Shown piece by piece: positions 1-9,013 of a stretch of DNA of 64,000 nucleotides. The DNA is from Rhodoferax sp. (GTDB lineage Bacteria > Pseudomonadota > Gammaproteobacteria > Burkholderiales > Burkholderiaceae_C): assembly GCA_003133245.1 (NCBI GenBank), contig PKWM01000030.1, positions 23,010 to 87,009 of the forward strand, given 5' to 3'. Position 1 is the first letter of the stretch, and each line of letters begins with the position of its first letter. Under the pieces are notes generated by a model. It was not told the DNA's origin. It made no database searches and saw only the letters and a program-made list of their open reading frames with translations. Both the position numbers and the translations under genes were made by a program.

Positions 1-21
1 GAATTAGAAAATACTCCAGCC

Positions 22-45
22 AAAAAAACCAGCGGGTTAGGCTGG
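22..45 (-). terminator. Rho-independent terminator after the PilZ gene
   Basis: Read on the minus strand, CCAGC, a 7-base loop and GCTGG form a perfect 5-bp GC-rich hairpin followed directly by seven T residues. It lies about 70 bases past the stop codon of the PilZ gene and points the right way to end it. Confidence 0.65.
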
Positions 46-115
46 GTTAATCCATTATCACATCAGGGAACACGCCATGAAACGAAGCGTGAGGCTCATG
101 CCCAGTTGCGCTATA

Positions 116-775
116 TCACTTACGAGACTTTTTGGCTTTGAATCTTGACTGTTGCCAGAATACACAGTCATCATGGGGTAGTTTCACATTTTTTTCAGCA
201 CCAGGGCGCAAGCACCCACCGAACGAGTTGTAATCGATTTGGTTGTTTACCCAAACGGGAAACGAGTGAACGAAGTGCCCGCAGAGGTTGCACTCCCGAC
301 TTTCCGGGTTGAGAATTGTCGTGGGCGGTAGGCCGGGGTCGTAGCCTTCAACGTCACGTTTGTGGTCCGATGCGCCTGCTTTGTTGCTGTTGATGCTCGG
401 GAGTGAGGCAACACGCCCGCTCGGGGCGGCCATACCGGCAGAGGCGTCTGGCAAATTGTCGAGCATGAGCTGACTGCCGAATTGGTGGATGATCTTTATT
501 CCGATACCGATCCGGCCATCGCTGCCAATGTTTTCCTCGATACGAACCACTTCTCCCTCACAGTGCAATTTGATTTTCCCCATGGACGTATCTAGATCTA
601 CGGTGAATTCAATATGCGAGCCAATTTCCTGCTGGCGGCTCTGAACGATATACATCCCGCTGGCACTGATGTCGCGTGTGAAGCCCGGCTCCTTATTGAT
701 TGAAATTGGTATTTGCGCCATTTTTCTTGCGGAACGGCTCTGCTTTTCGAATTGGTAAATGTTTGAACTACCCAT
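116..775 (-). CDS. PilZ domain protein with C-terminal cysteine cluster
   Basis: A 219-residue soluble protein. The first ~100 residues carry PilZ hallmarks: an Arg-rich lead (RSARK, ~14-18) and the c-di-GMP-contact motif DISASG (DxSxxG) at ~35-40, followed by beta-rich sequence, so it probably binds cyclic di-GMP (family knowledge). The C-terminal part is unusual: Cys162-x2-Cys165, Cys188 and Cys204 could form a zinc or redox site (inference); I do not recognise this tail. No signal peptide or membrane segment is visible. The gene is monocistronic, with a terminator downstream and a ~375-base gene-free region upstream. The target of signalling cannot be told from the neighbours. Confidence 0.75.
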   Translation of the reverse strand: MGSSNIYQFEKQSRSARKMAQIPISINKEPGFTRDISASGMYIVQSRQQEIGSHIEFTVDLDTSMGKIKLHCEGEVVRIEENIGSDGRIGIGIKIIHQFGSQLMLDNLPDASAGMAAPSGRVASLPSINSNKAGASDHKRDVEGYDPGLPPTTILNPESRECNLCGHFVHSFPVWVNNQIDYNSFGGCLRPGAEKNVKLPHDDCVFWQQSRFKAKKSRK

Positions 776-1150
776 TGGTGATCCAATCTATGAGAGTGAT
801 TTGTGTTTTTACATGAAACCGCCAGCGACCCACTCTACGCCTAAGCAAGGAATCTGAATATCCTCCAAATGGCAGCGTATGTGGCATTGGCTCCCTTGGA
901 GGTTGCGCTAGATCAAGGGACCACTAAATATCTTGCAAATGACAATGTCGTCAATCGGGCAAACAGTTCCTGAAGCTGAGCACCCGCTTTGTGTGAACCG
1001 GCAGTTGGCACCCTTGCCCGCATGGCCACCCACACCGCATCAAGCAGCAACGCGGGGGTAGGGTAGGGTAGATGTTGGGCGCGACATTAAAAAGTCCAAA
1101 GGATGCGGAGCGCCCAGCGTCTGCCCCACCCCCGCCGACTCAAACCCAAA
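776..1150. other. Gene-free region between the PilZ gene and holA
   Basis: About 375 bases with no convincing coding frame, RNA gene or strong terminator. It holds the upstream region of the PilZ gene (right to left) and the region past the holA stop. An imperfect inverted pair CTCCAA / CTTGGAG lies near 865-910 and a short GGGTA iteration near 1056-1072; neither is strong enough to name. Confidence 0.5.
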
Positions 1151-2284
1151 TCAGCCGGAAGCCACCATTGAATTTTCAAAAGGTGCAGCAACAGGCTTGG
1201 CATGCCCGCTACACAAAGCGCACAGCATCAGCGCCAGCCGATGTAGTGCTTGCCAGCCGTCGGTCGGCCAGCCGGGTTGCTTGAGACCTTTGACGATGCC
1301 ATCGACCTGGTGCGCCGCCTGGAGCAGCCCCGCCAGCATCGCATCGGTCAGGCGCGGCAATACCCGTTCAAACAAACGCTCGCGTGCGCCCCAGACACGC
1401 TGCTCGCGCAAGGCCATCGGCAGTGGGCGGCCCTGCGCCATGGCATCCTTGACACGCTTCAAGGCGCGAATGTCTTCGGCCAGCGCGTAATGCACCAGCA
1501 CCGCTCCTTCGCCTTCGGCCTGCAAGCCGTCGAGCATGCGCTGCACCCGCCCAACCTGCCCGGCCAGCACCGCTTCTGAGAGTTTGAAGACGTCGTAGCG
1601 CGCCACGTTCAGGACCGCGCTCTCCACCTGCTCAAAGCTGAGCACGCCCGCCTCCGAGCCTTGTGGTGTCCCGGGCGCACTGGCCGCAAACAACAACGCC
1701 AGCTTCTGCACTTCCTGGTGCGCCGCCAGCAAATTGCCTTCCACCCGGTCGGCAAAAAATTGCAAGGTGCGCTGCCCCTCTTCACCCGCCGCCACGCGTT
1801 GGCCTTGCAGCGCCAGCCGCTGCGCCAACCACTGCGGTAAAGCCTTGCGCTCGACCGGCTCCACCTGCAGCGCGACGCCGCAACGCTCCAGCGCAGCAAA
1901 CCAGACCGTGTTTTTGGCCGCCTTGTCCAGCCGTGGCAGCGTGACCAGGGTGAGCAGCGAATCATTGCCGGGCGATTGTTCGGCGAGTTGCACCAGCGCC
2001 GCTGCGCCCGCCAGACCGGGTTTTCCCGAAGGAATGCGCAGCTCAAGAATCTGCTTGTCGGCAAACAGACTGAGCGACCCGCCCGCCGCCAGCACCTCAC
2101 TCCAGTCGAAGTGGGCCCCGGCGACCGTATGCACGCTGCGCTCGCCAAAGCCTTGCGCACGGGCCGCCGCCCGAATAGCGTCGGCCGCCTCCTGCAACAG
2201 CAGCGGCTCATCGCCATGCAGTGTGTAGAGACTTTTCAGGCCGCGCTGCAAATGGCTGGCAAGCTGATCAGGGGCGAGCTGCAT
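1151..2284 (-). CDS. holA: DNA polymerase III subunit delta
   Basis: 377 residues, a normal length for HolA. The delta subunit is the clamp-loader wrench that opens the beta sliding clamp within the gamma/tau complex at the replication fork. The N-terminal block with LYTLHGDEPLLLQEAADAIR (~19-38) is the typical HolA opening; the P-loop region lacks a functional Walker A, as expected for this non-hydrolysing AAA+ member. It is the last gene of the bamE-to-holA unit and its start overlaps the lptE stop by 17 bases, suggesting translational coupling. The lptE-holA pairing after leuS is classical in proteobacteria and supports the call. Confidence 0.93.
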   Translation of the reverse strand: MQLAPDQLASHLQRGLKSLYTLHGDEPLLLQEAADAIRAAARAQGFGERSVHTVAGAHFDWSEVLAAGGSLSLFADKQILELRIPSGKPGLAGAAALVQLAEQSPGNDSLLTLVTLPRLDKAAKNTVWFAALERCGVALQVEPVERKALPQWLAQRLALQGQRVAAGEEGQRTLQFFADRVEGNLLAAHQEVQKLALLFAASAPGTPQGSEAGVLSFEQVESAVLNVARYDVFKLSEAVLAGQVGRVQRMLDGLQAEGEGAVLVHYALAEDIRALKRVKDAMAQGRPLPMALREQRVWGARERLFERVLPRLTDAMLAGLLQAAHQVDGIVKGLKQPGWPTDGWQALHRLALMLCALCSGHAKPVAAPFENSMVASG

Positions 2285-2804
2285 TGACTTTTTCCAAACG
2301 CCGCAAAAGCTGCTGTACGATGTCGGTTTGCATATTGCGGTACAGCATTGCCTCTTCGGCTTCTTTGGCCAGAACCGCCGACTCGTTGAAGCTGATGTCG
2401 CGCTGTTGCAAAATTTCGGACACCGGCATCAGCTCATCGTCTGGCCTCGTGCGAATCCTGAATTTGACTCGGATGCGCAACTGGAACTCACGCACCTGGC
2501 CTGAGCTGTTGACGCCGACCACGGCTTTTTCGTGCTGCTCGCTGAGAATATCGAGTACCACTTGGGCAGAGGTTAACGGCTCGCCAGGTGTGAGCACGTG
2601 TACCGCGCTGCCAAAAGAGCGACGCAGCTCCTGCGCCAGCGCGCCGCCCGGGTTGGGCGTGATGGCAATCTTGGTGAAGGGAAAATCCTGGTTGCCGCGC
2701 AACTTGAAACCACACCCCGTCAATGCCAGGGTCGTAAAGACAGTCAGACCGGACTGGCTTAAAAGCGTCAGAGCTGAGCGGCGTTTCACGACGGTCGTTC
2801 TCAC
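2268..2804 (-). CDS. lptE: LPS-assembly lipoprotein LptE
   Basis: 178 residues with an N-terminal signal ending in a lipobox (LTGC, Cys at ~31) followed by GFKLRG, the usual LptE start. LptE is the outer-membrane lipoprotein that plugs the LptD barrel and helps insert lipopolysaccharide at the cell surface. The ATG overlaps the leuS stop by four bases (ATGA arrangement) and its 3' end overlaps holA, so the three genes are almost certainly co-transcribed. The leuS-lptE-holA order matches E. coli and many proteobacteria. Confidence 0.92.
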   Translation of the reverse strand: MRTTVVKRRSALTLLSQSGLTVFTTLALTGCGFKLRGNQDFPFTKIAITPNPGGALAQELRRSFGSAVHVLTPGEPLTSAQVVLDILSEQHEKAVVGVNSSGQVREFQLRIRVKFRIRTRPDDELMPVSEILQQRDISFNESAVLAKEAEEAMLYRNMQTDIVQQLLRRLEKVNAARP

Positions 2805-5488
2805 AGCACCAGATTCACCAGGCGACCTGGCACGACGATGATTTTCCTGGGCTTGAGACCGGCAGCGTGCTTTTGGAACACCGCACTGGTCACCGCCGCA
2901 TGTTCAATCTGCGCCTTGGAGGCCAGTGCTGGCACCACAATGGCACCTCTGAGTTTGCCGTTGATCTGCAACATGAGTTCGAGCTCGTCTTGTTGCAGCG
3001 CCGCCGGGTCCACTTGGGGCCAGGGTGCATCGAGCAGGTCACCCAATACCGCACCATAACCCAGGCTGCTCCACAGGCTGTGCGTGATGTGCGGTGTCAC
3101 CGGGTAGAGGCAACGCAGCAAAATACCAAAGCCTTCGGCCAAGGCGACTTCGGCCCCGTCTGATTGCATGGTAGCGCAATCTTCCAGCACATTGATCATC
3201 TTCATCGCACCGGAGACCACGGTGTTGTACTGCATGCGCTGGTAGTCATAATTCACCTGTTTGAGCTGACTGTGAATTTCAAAGCGCAGCGCCTTGGCTT
3301 CTTTGTCAAATTTGACGCTTTTGATTGCGCTGACACCAGCAGCGATGGCCAGTGCATCCACTGCGCCCAGCTTGACGCCAAAGTTCCAGACGCGGCGCAA
3401 AAAGCGGTAACTGCCCTCCACCGCCGCGTCGTTCCACTCCAGCGTAGCCTCGGGTGGGGCGGTGAACATGGTGTACAGACGCGCGGTATCGGCACCGTAT
3501 TTTTCAATCAGGTCCTGCGGATCAACCCCATTGTTTTTACTCTTGCTCATGGTGCCCACGCCCTCGTAGGTGATGAGCGTCCCGGCGGGCAGATCACCCT
3601 TGGCTTCTTTGAGCCTGGCCCCAACCACCTTACCCGTGGCATCTTGAATGTCTTGCACCTCATTCGGCCAGAAATAATCCTTCCCGCCTTTGTCAGTTTT
3701 GCGGGAATAGATGTGGTTGAGCACCATGCCCTGGGTCAGCAGTTTGGTAAAGGGTTCATCGATTTGAACCAGCCCCAGGTCGCGCATGACCTTGGTCCAG
3801 AAACGCGCATAGAGCAGGTGCAGGATGGCGTGCTCGATGCCGCCAATGTACTGGTCCATCGGCAGCCAGTAGTTGGCGCCGTCGGCCACCATCTGCTTCT
3901 CATTTTTGGGATCGCAATAGCGCATGTAATACCATGAACTATCGACGAAGGTGTCCATGGTGTCGGTCTCGCGTCGCGCTGGCACGCCACAAATCGGGCA
4001 GACCACACCAGCATGGAAACCCGCATGCTTGAGCAAGGGGTTGCCGGAACCGTCAGGCACGCAATCGAGCGGCAGCAGCACGGGCAAATCTTTTTCTGGC
4101 ACCGGCACCGCGCCGTGCTGCGGACAATGAATGATCGGGATCGGCGTGCCCCAATAGCGCTGGCGGCTGACGCCCCAGTCGCGCAGGCGCCAGGTGGTTT
4201 TCTTTTCGCCCAGGCCTGCCGCCGCCAGCTTGTGCACCACTGCCTCGACCGCATCTTTGAAGGACATGCCGCTGAAGCTGCCGGAGTTGATGGCGACGCC
4301 GCGTTCTTTGTCGGCGTACCAGTCTTGCCACTGCGCGTAGTCAAATTCCTCGCCATCGACCTGCACCACTTGCTTGATCAGCAAACGGTATTTCTTGGCA
4401 AAAGCGAAGTCACGCTCATCGTGCGCGGGCACGCCCATGACGGCACCGTCGCCGTAGCTCATCAGCACATAGTTACCGACCCAGACTTCAACCTGAACAT
4501 GGGTCAGGGGATGCGTCACAAACAAGCCCGTGGCCATGCCCTTTTTTTCCTGCACGGCAAGCTCGGCCTCGGTCGTGCCGCCGCTCTTGCACTCCACAAT
4601 AAAAGCCGCCAGTTTTGAATTGGTTTTGGCCGCATGCACGGCCAGCGGATGCTCCGGTGCCACGGCGCAGAAGGTCACGCCCTTGATGGTGTCGGCACGG
4701 GTGGTGAAGACGTACATGCGCCCCCCCCCAATCAGGGCACCGGTTGCATCGCGAATGTCATGCGTGAAAGCAAAGCGCACGCCCTCGCTCTTGCCAATCC
4801 AGTTTTCCTGCATCAGTTTGACGCGCTCGGGCCACCCCGGCAAGCCGCTCTGCACCTGCTCCAGCAATTCTTCGGCATAGTCAGTAATTTTTAGGTAGTA
4901 GCCTGGAATTTCCCGCTTTTCTACCAGCGCGCCAGTACGCCAGCCCTTGCCGTCGATCACCTGTTCATTGGCCAGCACGGTCTGATCGACCGGGTCCCAG
5001 TTGACAACTTGCGTCTTGCGGTAGGCGATGCCTTTGTTCAGCATCTTCAAAAACAGCCACTGGTTCCACTTGTAGTAGTCGGGCGAGCAGGTAGTGACCT
5101 CACGGCTCCAGTCGATCGCCAGCCCCATCGCCTGCATCTGCTTTTTCATGGTGGCGATGTTCTCGAAGGTCCACTGCGCTGGCGGCACACCGTTTTTCAA
5201 AGCAGCATTTTCAGCGGGCAGGCCAAAAGCGTCCCAGCCCATCGGCATCAGCACGTTGTAGCCGTTCATGCGCAGATGGCGCGTGAGCATGTCGTTGATG
5301 GTGTAGTTGCGCACATGGCCCATGTGCAGCTTGCCGCTCGGGTAGGGCAACATGGAGCAGGCGTAGAACTTCTTTTTGGAATGACCCCGCGCGTCATGCG
5401 CGTCTTCAGTGACGCGGTACGCGTCCAGTGAGCGCCAGTGGCTTTGGGCAGCGTTTTCAACGTCGAACGGTTTATAGTGGTCTTGCAT
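2801..5488 (-). CDS. leuS: Leucyl-tRNA synthetase
   Basis: 895 residues, a class I aminoacyl-tRNA synthetase charging tRNA-Leu in the cytoplasm. The HIGH signature is HMGH at 55-58 in the [11 protein letters not shown] context and the KMSKS loop appears as TMSKSK at about residue 647. The region between them holds the CP1 editing domain (TTRADT context) and Cys pairs of the zinc-binding insertion. It lies 42 bases downstream of the ExbD/TolR gene and overlaps lptE by four bases. One oddity is a run of nine G on the coding strand (near 4721-4729) encoding part of a Gly-Gly-Gly-Arg stretch just before the conserved threonine-rich editing motif; the frame is intact. Confidence 0.97.
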   Translation of the reverse strand: MQDHYKPFDVENAAQSHWRSLDAYRVTEDAHDARGHSKKKFYACSMLPYPSGKLHMGHVRNYTINDMLTRHLRMNGYNVLMPMGWDAFGLPAENAALKNGVPPAQWTFENIATMKKQMQAMGLAIDWSREVTTCSPDYYKWNQWLFLKMLNKGIAYRKTQVVNWDPVDQTVLANEQVIDGKGWRTGALVEKREIPGYYLKITDYAEELLEQVQSGLPGWPERVKLMQENWIGKSEGVRFAFTHDIRDATGALIGGGRMYVFTTRADTIKGVTFCAVAPEHPLAVHAAKTNSKLAAFIVECKSGGTTEAELAVQEKKGMATGLFVTHPLTHVQVEVWVGNYVLMSYGDGAVMGVPAHDERDFAFAKKYRLLIKQVVQVDGEEFDYAQWQDWYADKERGVAINSGSFSGMSFKDAVEAVVHKLAAAGLGEKKTTWRLRDWGVSRQRYWGTPIPIIHCPQHGAVPVPEKDLPVLLPLDCVPDGSGNPLLKHAGFHAGVVCPICGVPARRETDTMDTFVDSSWYYMRYCDPKNEKQMVADGANYWLPMDQYIGGIEHAILHLLYARFWTKVMRDLGLVQIDEPFTKLLTQGMVLNHIYSRKTDKGGKDYFWPNEVQDIQDATGKVVGARLKEAKGDLPAGTLITYEGVGTMSKSKNNGVDPQDLIEKYGADTARLYTMFTAPPEATLEWNDAAVEGSYRFLRRVWNFGVKLGAVDALAIAAGVSAIKSVKFDKEAKALRFEIHSQLKQVNYDYQRMQYNTVVSGAMKMINVLEDCATMQSDGAEVALAEGFGILLRCLYPVTPHITHSLWSSLGYGAVLGDLLDAPWPQVDPAALQQDELELMLQINGKLRGAIVVPALASKAQIEHAAVTSAVFQKHAAGLKPRKIIVVPGRLVNLVL

Positions 5489-5530
5489 GGCTATCTACTG
5501 GGGCGACCGAAAGATCGCGCTTTTTGGATT

Positions 5531-5995
5531 TTAGGGTTTGGCTGCGGGGTTTGTATCGGGTGCAACAGGGGACGTCGCATCATGCCTTGCGTCGGCCACA
5601 AAACCGATCCGATTCAGGCCGGTTTTTTGCGCTGCACCCATCACTTGCACAATGCGACCATAGGGTACGGCCGCATCGGCGCGCAGTTGCACTTCGGTCT
5701 CTGGGTGGGCTTTGGCGATCAGCGCCAAACGGCTCGTCAACTGTTCCAGCGCTAGCGGCTGGTCGTTCAAAAAAATTTGCCCGGCTGGATCAACCACCAG
5801 CGTTACAAACTGGGGCGCGGTGCCGGCCTTGGCGGCGTCGGTCCTGGGTAGATCAAGCTTGATGGAACTCGCCAGCAAAGGTGCCGTAAGGATAAAAATG
5901 ACCACCAGCACCAGCATCACATCGACCAGCGGCGTCATGTTGATCTCGCTCATGGGCGGTGCACCCTGGTTGCGCTCTAAACGACCGAAAGACAT
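5531..5995 (-). CDS. ExbD/TolR family biopolymer transport protein
   Basis: 154 residues from the ATG giving MSFGRLERNQGAPPMSEINM; an upstream extension is open but unlike the family. A short cytoplasmic N-terminus, one membrane segment with the conserved Asp (MTPLVDVMLVLVVIF, the proton-path Asp in LVDVML) and a periplasmic domain are typical of ExbD/TolR. With the ExbB/TolQ homologue 19 bases upstream it would form a proton-driven motor energising outer-membrane processes. No tolA, tolB, pal or tonB is in the window, so TolR versus ExbD cannot be decided. The C-terminus (~20 residues, TSPVAPDTNPAAKP) is Pro/Ala-rich and probably disordered. Confidence 0.88.
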   Translation of the reverse strand: MSFGRLERNQGAPPMSEINMTPLVDVMLVLVVIFILTAPLLASSIKLDLPRTDAAKAGTAPQFVTLVVDPAGQIFLNDQPLALEQLTSRLALIAKAHPETEVQLRADAAVPYGRIVQVMGAAQKTGLNRIGFVADARHDATSPVAPDTNPAAKP

Positions 5996-6014
5996 GGTGC
6001 TGCTGCGGGCAAGT

Positions 6015-6668
6015 TCACGTTGACCAAATGGACTGGCTGCTGGCGAGCTCGCGCAGGTCGCGCGCAAAACCTTCCAACTCGGCCTCGATCCGCCCGATTG
6101 AGCGTCCCAGCACGTTGTAGGCCAACACCGCCGGAATCGCCACCACCAAACCCGCGGCAGTCATGATCAACGCCTCGCCGACCGGGCCGGAAATCTTGTC
6201 AATCGTGACCTGGCCAGCATTGGAAATTCCTATGAGGGCGTGATAGATGCCCCATACCGTGCCCAGCAAGCCGACAAAAGGCGCAGTGGCACCCACGGTG
6301 GCCAGCAAAACCTGGCCGAACTGGAGTTTTGCAACGGCAGTGTGCAGCGCATCGCGCAACACACGCGTGAGTTGTTGCGACTTGTCAGCGGCGGTTGCCA
6401 AAGTGTTATTGGCTTCAATTTTCGTCGCATAGACCAGGGGCGTGACCAAGGCTTCACGGTCGAAGGCCTGCAGCTTCTGAATGGCCTGCGGCACCGATGC
6501 CGACTGCCAAAAAGCCGCCACCGAGCGCCTTACATCCGCACTGGCACGGTGCAGCAACCAGGACTTGCGAAGAATGACGACCCAACTGCCCACCGACATT
6601 GCCAGCAACAGCACGGACACGCCCCGGCTAAGCGCATCGCCCTGCAAGAATAATTGACCCGCGTTCAT
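6015..6668 (-). CDS. MotA/TolQ/ExbB proton-channel family protein
   Basis: 217 residues from the ATG giving MNAGQLFLQGDALSRG; a TTG ten codons upstream overlaps dapB and is less likely. Three hydrophobic segments are visible: ~15-35 (SVLLLAMSVGSWVVIL), the block LLATVGATAPFVGLLGTVWGIYHAL, and GEALIMTAAGLVVAIPAVLAYNVL; the latter two are the conserved ExbB/TolQ channel core. It assembles with the ExbD/TolR product in the inner membrane to convert proton-motive force into mechanical work. It begins 7 bases after the dapB stop and is followed 19 bases later by its partner gene, inside the bamE-holA unit. Confidence 0.9.
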   Translation of the reverse strand: MNAGQLFLQGDALSRGVSVLLLAMSVGSWVVILRKSWLLHRASADVRRSVAAFWQSASVPQAIQKLQAFDREALVTPLVYATKIEANNTLATAADKSQQLTRVLRDALHTAVAKLQFGQVLLATVGATAPFVGLLGTVWGIYHALIGISNAGQVTIDKISGPVGEALIMTAAGLVVAIPAVLAYNVLGRSIGRIEAELEGFARDLRELASSQSIWST

Positions 6669-6675
6669 CTTGGGT

Positions 6676-7491
6676 TCATGCCAGCTTAAGCACGTCAAAC
6701 ATGTCGAACAGGCCGGCCTTTTGGTCTTTCAAAAAACGCACGGCGCGCAGGCTGCCTTGGGCATAGGTTGCACGGCTTGATGACTTGTGCGTAATCTCAA
6801 TACGCTCGCCGGTACCGGCAAACAACACGGTGTGGTCGCCCACGATATCGCCGCCGCGAATCGAGGTAAAACCAATGCTGGCGGGGTCGCGCTCGCCGGT
6901 GATGCCGTGACGGTCATAGACGGCGCAAGCCTTGAGATCACGCCCGCTGGCCTTGGCAATCACTTCACCCATTTTGAGCGCGGTGCCCGAGGGTGCATCG
7001 ACCTTGTGGCGATGGTGCGCCTCGATGATTTCAATGTCGTAATCGCTGGCCAGCGCCTTGGCCGCCATTTCAAGCAGCTTGAGCGTAACGTTCACGCCGA
7101 CACTCATATTGGGTGCCATCACTATGGCAATGTCATGGGCGGCGCTGGCGATTTCAGCCTGTTGCGCCGCGCTAAAACCGGTAGTGCCAATCACCATCTT
7201 GAGGCCTAATTCACGGCACACCCGTAAATGAACCAAAGTGCCTTCAGGCCGGGTGAAATCTATCAAGGTCTGGGCGTTTGCCAATCCAGCCTGCAAGTCG
7301 GCCGTGATCATCACAGCGCTTGTTCGCCCGAGGAAGGCCATCGCATCGGTGCCAAGGGTGGTGCTGCCCACAAGGTCAAGCGCACCAACCAGCTCACAGT
7401 CAGCAGACGCTGCAACGGCTTGAATCAACATCTGCCCCATCCGTCCGGATGCGCCAGCGACCGCGACACGATGAGTCATGGTTTCATTCAT
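6676..7491 (-). CDS. dapB: 4-hydroxy-tetrahydrodipicolinate reductase
   Basis: 271 residues, the usual size. DapB reduces 4-hydroxy-tetrahydrodipicolinate with NAD(P)H in the diaminopimelate/lysine pathway, feeding peptidoglycan and protein synthesis. The N-terminal nucleotide-binding loop GASGRMG is at 13-19 and the catalytic motif [16 protein letters not shown] carries the family's His-His and Lys. It sits between bamE (19 bases upstream) and tolQ/exbB (7 bases downstream), so lysine/peptidoglycan precursor supply is co-expressed with envelope assembly genes. Confidence 0.96.
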   Translation of the reverse strand: MNETMTHRVAVAGASGRMGQMLIQAVAASADCELVGALDLVGSTTLGTDAMAFLGRTSAVMITADLQAGLANAQTLIDFTRPEGTLVHLRVCRELGLKMVIGTTGFSAAQQAEIASAAHDIAIVMAPNMSVGVNVTLKLLEMAAKALASDYDIEIIEAHHRHKVDAPSGTALKMGEVIAKASGRDLKACAVYDRHGITGERDPASIGFTSIRGGDIVGDHTVLFAGTGERIEITHKSSSRATYAQGSLRAVRFLKDQKAGLFDMFDVLKLA

Positions 7492-7510
7492 GGTGCAAGA
7501 CCTGCCACGG

Positions 7511-8053
7511 TCAACGGCCAGTGCTCTCCAGCGGCGGGTAACTCGTGGGCAGCGGTGGCAACGGTTGGGGCTCGACCACTTTGGCCGGCGGCGGTAGCTG
7601 CTTCAAACTCTCTTCGGTCATCTCAAGCACGGGCACCTTGCCCATCTGCCGCCCTGAATCGAGCGAAGCCACAAACTCGGCTTCAGTGGGCAAAGCGTCG
7701 GCTTCAATCCGCTCCAGCACATCAGCTTTGAAATACACCGTAACTTTGCGTGCTTGCGGTGCCAGACCCTGGCGCCTGAAGGTGAAAACATAATCCCAGC
7801 GATCAGCGTGAAAAACACTGGTCAACAAGGGTGTGCCCAAAATATCTCGAACCTGCATGCGGCTCATGCCGGGCTTGATCGCCTCTGCTTGTTCCCTGGA
7901 CACAAAATTACCCTGCACGATGTCTATTTTGTAGGGTGTGACCAGCCCGGCAATATGGGTACTGGCCGTGTTGAGGCCACCACAGCCCGGCAGACTCGCG
8001 CTGGCGGCGAGAAGCAAACTCAAACAGGCATGACGAGGTTGATAATCAAACAT
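7511..8053 (-). CDS. bamE: Outer-membrane assembly lipoprotein BamE (OmlA/SmpA)
   Basis: 180 residues from the ATG giving [15 protein letters not shown]; a longer open frame upstream runs into the fur promoter region and is unlikely. A signal peptide ends in SLPGC (lipid-attachment Cys24). The SmpA/OmlA core follows: [22 protein letters not shown], then [24 protein letters not shown] split over two blocks. BamE is the small lipoprotein of the BAM complex that folds outer-membrane barrels. Its C-terminal ~60 residues are longer than in E. coli and end in a Pro-rich tail. It is divergent from fur, an arrangement common in proteobacteria, and leads the seven-gene unit ending at holA. Confidence 0.92.
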   Translation of the reverse strand: MFDYQPRHACLSLLLAASASLPGCGGLNTASTHIAGLVTPYKIDIVQGNFVSREQAEAIKPGMSRMQVRDILGTPLLTSVFHADRWDYVFTFRRQGLAPQARKVTVYFKADVLERIEADALPTEAEFVASLDSGRQMGKVPVLEMTEESLKQLPPPAKVVEPQPLPPLPTSYPPLESTGR

Positions 8054-8141
8054 AGGTTGTGAGCGATGTAGCGATATGATCGAGTCATTGTACCGGCTAC
8101 GTGGGCAATGGTGCCTGCCCTGGGAATGGAGAAAGACCTTG
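8054..8141. promoter_or_regulatory. Divergent bamE / fur promoter region
   Basis: The 88 bases between the bamE and fur start codons must hold both promoters. A short palindrome ATGATCGAGTCAT (8076-8088), flanked by AT-rich bases, resembles a degenerate Fur-box core, so autoregulation of fur is possible; this is inference from a partial match. I could not assign firm -35/-10 pairs. Confidence 0.4.
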
Positions 8142-8576
8142 ATGGCCCCCGTTAATGAGCTTAAAAGCACTGGACTCAAGACCACCTTGCCACGGATGAA
8201 AATCCTGGAACTATTTCAGAAGGGTGCGCAGCGCCACATGACGGCCGACGATGTTTTTCGGGTTTTGCTGGAGGATCGCTCGGATGTCGGTTTGGCCACC
8301 ATCTATCGCGTTTTGGCGCAGTTCGAGCAAGCCGATATTTTGGTTCGTAGTCATTTTGAGAGCGGCAAGGCGGTTTATGAACTCAACGAGGGGCAGCACC
8401 ACGACCATCTGGTATGCCTCGACTGCGGCAAGGTGGAGGAGTTTTACGATCGCGAAATTGAAAAACGTCAGCATACGGTGGCCAAAACCAAGGGCTTTGC
8501 CATTGCCGACCACGCTTTGAGCCTTTACGCCCATTGCATCAAGGACGAATGCCCCAACCGAGGCGTCACCCCTTGA
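8142..8576 (+). CDS. fur: Ferric uptake regulator Fur
   Basis: 144 residues from the ATG giving MAPVNELKSTGLKTTLPR, which matches the usual Fur N-terminus; an in-frame ATG 22 codons upstream adds non-conserved sequence. The winged-helix DNA-binding domain spans ~1-83 and the metal-binding/dimer domain carries HHDHLVCLDC (His86, His87, His89, Cys92, Cys95) and Cys132/Cys137 in YAHCIKDECPN. Fur with Fe(II) represses iron-uptake genes. Divergent from bamE; the downstream region holds no further gene on this strand, so it is probably monocistronic. Confidence 0.95.
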   Translation: MAPVNELKSTGLKTTLPRMKILELFQKGAQRHMTADDVFRVLLEDRSDVGLATIYRVLAQFEQADILVRSHFESGKAVYELNEGQHHDHLVCLDCGKVEEFYDREIEKRQHTVAKTKGFAIADHALSLYAHCIKDECPNRGVTP

Positions 8577-8776
8577 ATTGATATCCAGCATGTGTGGGCC
8601 GAAGGCGACGCAGTGGGTGGCTCCGCAGCCGGGCGGTGGCACACGCCGCCGTTCGTGTCACCCAGCCTTCGGCCTCCTTCTTTACCTCACTTTGGCATGT
8701 ACCCCCACCCTGCTGCTCAGAAGTGTCGACTTGGTTTTTTGAACTCGAACTCGAACCCGAATACCAATTCACCGGG

Positions 8777-8863
8777 ATCGGGCTGTCTGGGTGTTCTGCG
8801 TAGGTAAAGGAGGAGCCCGCAAGGGCGGGGGACACGAAGCAGAGCATCCAGGCAGCCTGATCC
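8777..8863. repeat. 87-bp palindromic intergenic repeat, copy 1
   Basis: Starts ATCGGGCTGTCTGGGTGTTC and ends CCAGGCAGCCTGATCC; its two ends are near-perfect reverse complements, so a single strand could fold into a long hairpin. The middle carries GTAAAGGAGG...GGGGGACACGAA. Copy 2 begins seven bases after it, in the same orientation, with the same length. Confidence 0.75.
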
Positions 8864-8870
8864 AGCGCAA

Positions 8871-8957
8871 ATCGGGCTGCCTGGGTGTTCTGCGTAGGTA
8901 GAGGAGGCCGCGGGCCGGGGGACAACCGCAGCGCTGAGCGCCCCAGCGGCCTGATCC
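8871..8957. repeat. 87-bp palindromic intergenic repeat, copy 2
   Basis: Same start (ATCGGGCTGCCTGGGTGTTC) and same end (GCCTGATCC) as copy 1, with 33 of the first 35 bases identical; the central and right parts are more diverged. The shared core GTA(A/G)AGGAGG...GGGGGACA also appears inverted at about 8652-8685. Confidence 0.75.
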
Positions 8958-9013
8958 TCACCACATGCCGGGCGGGGTTTGGCCTGTCATCATTTTGGAA
9001 AAGAGCTATAGGC

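Larger units (their letters stand above)
8577..9013. other. Gene-free region between fur and hprK, rich in palindromic repeats
   Basis: About 437 bases where fur (plus) and hprK (minus) converge. No convincing coding sequence; the open frames here have repeat-derived composition. It contains two 87-bp direct repeats (annotated separately), a related but inverted half-unit at about 8652-8685, and a short tandem GAACTC iteration near 8741-8760. Transcription from both sides must end here. Confidence 0.6.

Noticed and set aside
995..1016. Possible sigma-54 (-24/-12) promoter around TTGGCACCCTTGCC
   Set aside because: The spacing between TGGCAC and TTGC is two bases instead of five, so it does not fit the consensus.
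8594..8807. Small open frames of ~70 codons between fur and hprK
   Set aside because: They are translations of the palindromic repeats, with low-complexity composition and no ribosome-binding site.
8577..9013. CRISPR array
   Set aside because: Only two 87-bp copies, 7 bases apart, with internal palindromes and no spacer pattern.
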